Shown piece after piece: positions 14,155 through 15,053 of a DNA stretch of 15,053 bases. This DNA comes from Flavobacteriales bacterium UBA3376 (GTDB lineage: Bacteria > Bacteroidota > Bacteroidia > Flavobacteriales > Weeksellaceae). The stretch spans positions 1 to 15,053 of the forward strand of contig DEQC01000029.1 in assembly GCA_002359055.1 (NCBI GenBank), written 5' to 3'. Numbering within the stretch: position 1 is the first letter of the stretch; the number at the start of each line of letters is the position of its first letter. The notes under the pieces were generated by a model. That model searched no databases. It was not told where the DNA came from and worked only from the letters and a program-made list of their open reading frames with translations. The position numbers and the translations under genes were made by a program.

Positions 14155-15053
14155 ATGAAAATAATCATACCAATGGCAGGCAGAGGCTCGAGATTGAGAC
14201 CGCATACATTGACTGTACCTAAACCATTAATTCCTATCGGAGGAAAACCAATCGTTCAAAGGTTGGCAGAGGATATCACTAAACTTTCCGATGAGAAAGT
14301 AGAAGAAATTGCATTTATCATTGGTGATTTCGGTGAAGAAGTAGAACAACAACTTTTGAAAATAGCAGAAAAGTTAGGCGCCAAAGGAAGTATCTATAAA
14401 CAAGACGAACCTTTGGGAACTGCACATGCGATTTGGATGGCGAAAGAATCACTTTCAGGTCCTGTGGTAGTTGCATTTGCCGATACTTTATTCAGAGCGG
14501 ATTTCGATTTAGATACACAGTCCGACGGAGTAGTTTGGGTGAAAAAAGTAGAAGATCCGAGCGCATTTGGAGTAGTAAAATTGGACGACAAAGGAGTGAT
14601 TCAAGATTTCGTTGAAAAACCGAAAGAATTCGTTTCTGATTTGGCGATTATTGGAATTTATTTCTTCAAAGATGGAGAAAATTTGAAAGATGAAATTCAA
14701 CATTTGATTGAAAATGATATTCGTGGCAATGGCGGAGAATATCAGTTGACAGATGCTTTAGAAAATATGCGATCGAAATCTAAAATCTTTACCTTAGGTG
14801 AAGTGAGCGAATGGATGGATTGTGGAAATAAAGAAGTTACAGTAGAAACAAATTCCAAAATATTATCCTTCGAAAAGGAAGAATTCGAAAACATTCCAGC
14901 TTCAGCAAAAGTGAGTAACTCTTTGATTATCCCGCCGTGTTTCATTGGAGAAAATGTAGTAATTGAAAACTCCAAGATAGGACCGAATGTTTCATTGGGC
15001 GATGGTACAAAAGTTGTTAATAGTAATATCGATAATAGTTTGATCCAAGAAAA
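14155..15053 (+). CDS. sugar-phosphate nucleotidyltransferase, cut by window end
   Basis: The first 299 codons of a nucleotidyltransferase that would couple a nucleoside triphosphate to a sugar phosphate. The ATG at 14155 begins MKIIIPMAGRGSRLRPHT, the nucleotide-binding loop with G9, G11 and R13, followed by VPKPLIPIGGKPIV (21-34). Other motifs are QDEPLGTAHAI (83-93), FAD (108-110) with metal ligand D110, AFGVVKLD (137-144), DFVEKP (151-156), GEYQLTDAL (194-202) and EWMDCGN (219-225). From about 257 the chain turns into left-handed beta-helix repeats (SLIIPPCFIGENVVIENSKIG and onward), as in GlmU-like and two-domain RmlA-like enzymes. There is no stop before 15053, so the C-terminus is missing. 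The natural sugar is not decidable. It lies 17 bp after dut and probably shares its transcript with the flippase. Confidence 0.95.
   Translation, partial: MKIIIPMAGRGSRLRPHTLTVPKPLIPIGGKPIVQRLAEDITKLSDEKVEEIAFIIGDFGEEVEQQLLKIAEKLGAKGSIYKQDEPLGTAHAIWMAKESLSGPVVVAFADTLFRADFDLDTQSDGVVWVKKVEDPSAFGVVKLDDKGVIQDFVEKPKEFVSDLAIIGIYFFKDGENLKDEIQHLIENDIRGNGGEYQLTDALENMRSKSKIFTLGEVSEWMDCGNKEVTVETNSKILSFEKEEFENIPASAKVSNSLIIPPCFIGENVVIENSKIGPNVSLGDGTKVVNSNIDNSLIQE

Noticed and set aside
14394..14975. Three minus-strand open frames near the window end
   Set aside because: They are shadows of the plus-strand nucleotidyltransferase, whose motifs run unbroken from 14155 to the window end.
1..15053. Possible mobile element, phage region, CRISPR array or defence system
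   Set aside because: No transposase, integrase, nuclease or toxin-like protein, no regularly spaced repeats and no inverted ends flanking a gene group were seen. Gene content is core metabolism and envelope.

Overview
The window looks like a piece of a Bacteroidota chromosome, most likely Flavobacteriales; I cannot name the genus. The support is an AT-rich sequence, genes preceded by A-rich stretches instead of strong Shine-Dalgarno sites, several upstream copies of the TAnnTTTG -7 element of that phylum, a lipoprotein with an acidic stretch right after its lipobox cysteine, a DUF3078-type outer-membrane protein, and the gene order flippase / dUTPase / sugar nucleotidyltransferase, which I recall as recurrent in Flavobacteriia. 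I see no insertion sequence, phage gene, CRISPR array, integrase or toxin-antitoxin pair. It reads as ordinary housekeeping chromosome.

Layout. (1) 1-916: a DUF4382-type lipoprotein gene (+) whose 5' end is damaged or cut, a strong two-way terminator, and tRNA-Leu(CAA) (-) with its own promoter. (2) 962-3224: a PhnP-like metallo-beta-lactamase-fold hydrolase (-) divergent from a conserved 479-residue protein of unknown function (+). (3) 3234-5106: a terminator, then a DUF3078 beta-barrel protein with an unusual acidic coiled-coil tail and a YdjA-like nitroreductase, both on minus. (4) 5217-8239: the pntA-pntB proton-translocating transhydrogenase operon (-), closed by a 13-bp-stem terminator. 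(5) 8240-8400: a divergent intergenic region with small repeats. (6) 8401-10687: a plus-strand cluster of a membrane protein, PabB and PabC (p-aminobenzoate branch of folate synthesis; no pabA in view). (7) 10668-12119: gpsA and a small protein of unknown function (-), the latter overlapping the end of pabC tail to tail. (8) 12286-15053: an overlapping plus-strand cluster of a polysaccharide flippase, dUTPase and a sugar-phosphate nucleotidyltransferase that runs off the window.

How the genes fit together. PntAB makes NADPH from the proton gradient, and NADPH is used by biosynthetic steps and probably by flavin nitroreductases. GpsA makes glycerol-3-phosphate for phospholipids. The last cluster looks devoted to surface polysaccharide precursors and export, with dUTPase as a housekeeping passenger. 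Start codons matter here: pntA and gpsA have upstream in-frame TTG codons that should not be used, since the family N-termini match internal ATGs, whereas the flippase appears truly to begin at TTG.

I found no convincing new biological system. The best leads are the broken 5' end of the lipoprotein gene, the uncharacterised 479-residue protein, the tailed DUF3078 protein, the membrane protein attached to the pab genes, and the tail-to-tail gene overlap at 10668-10687.
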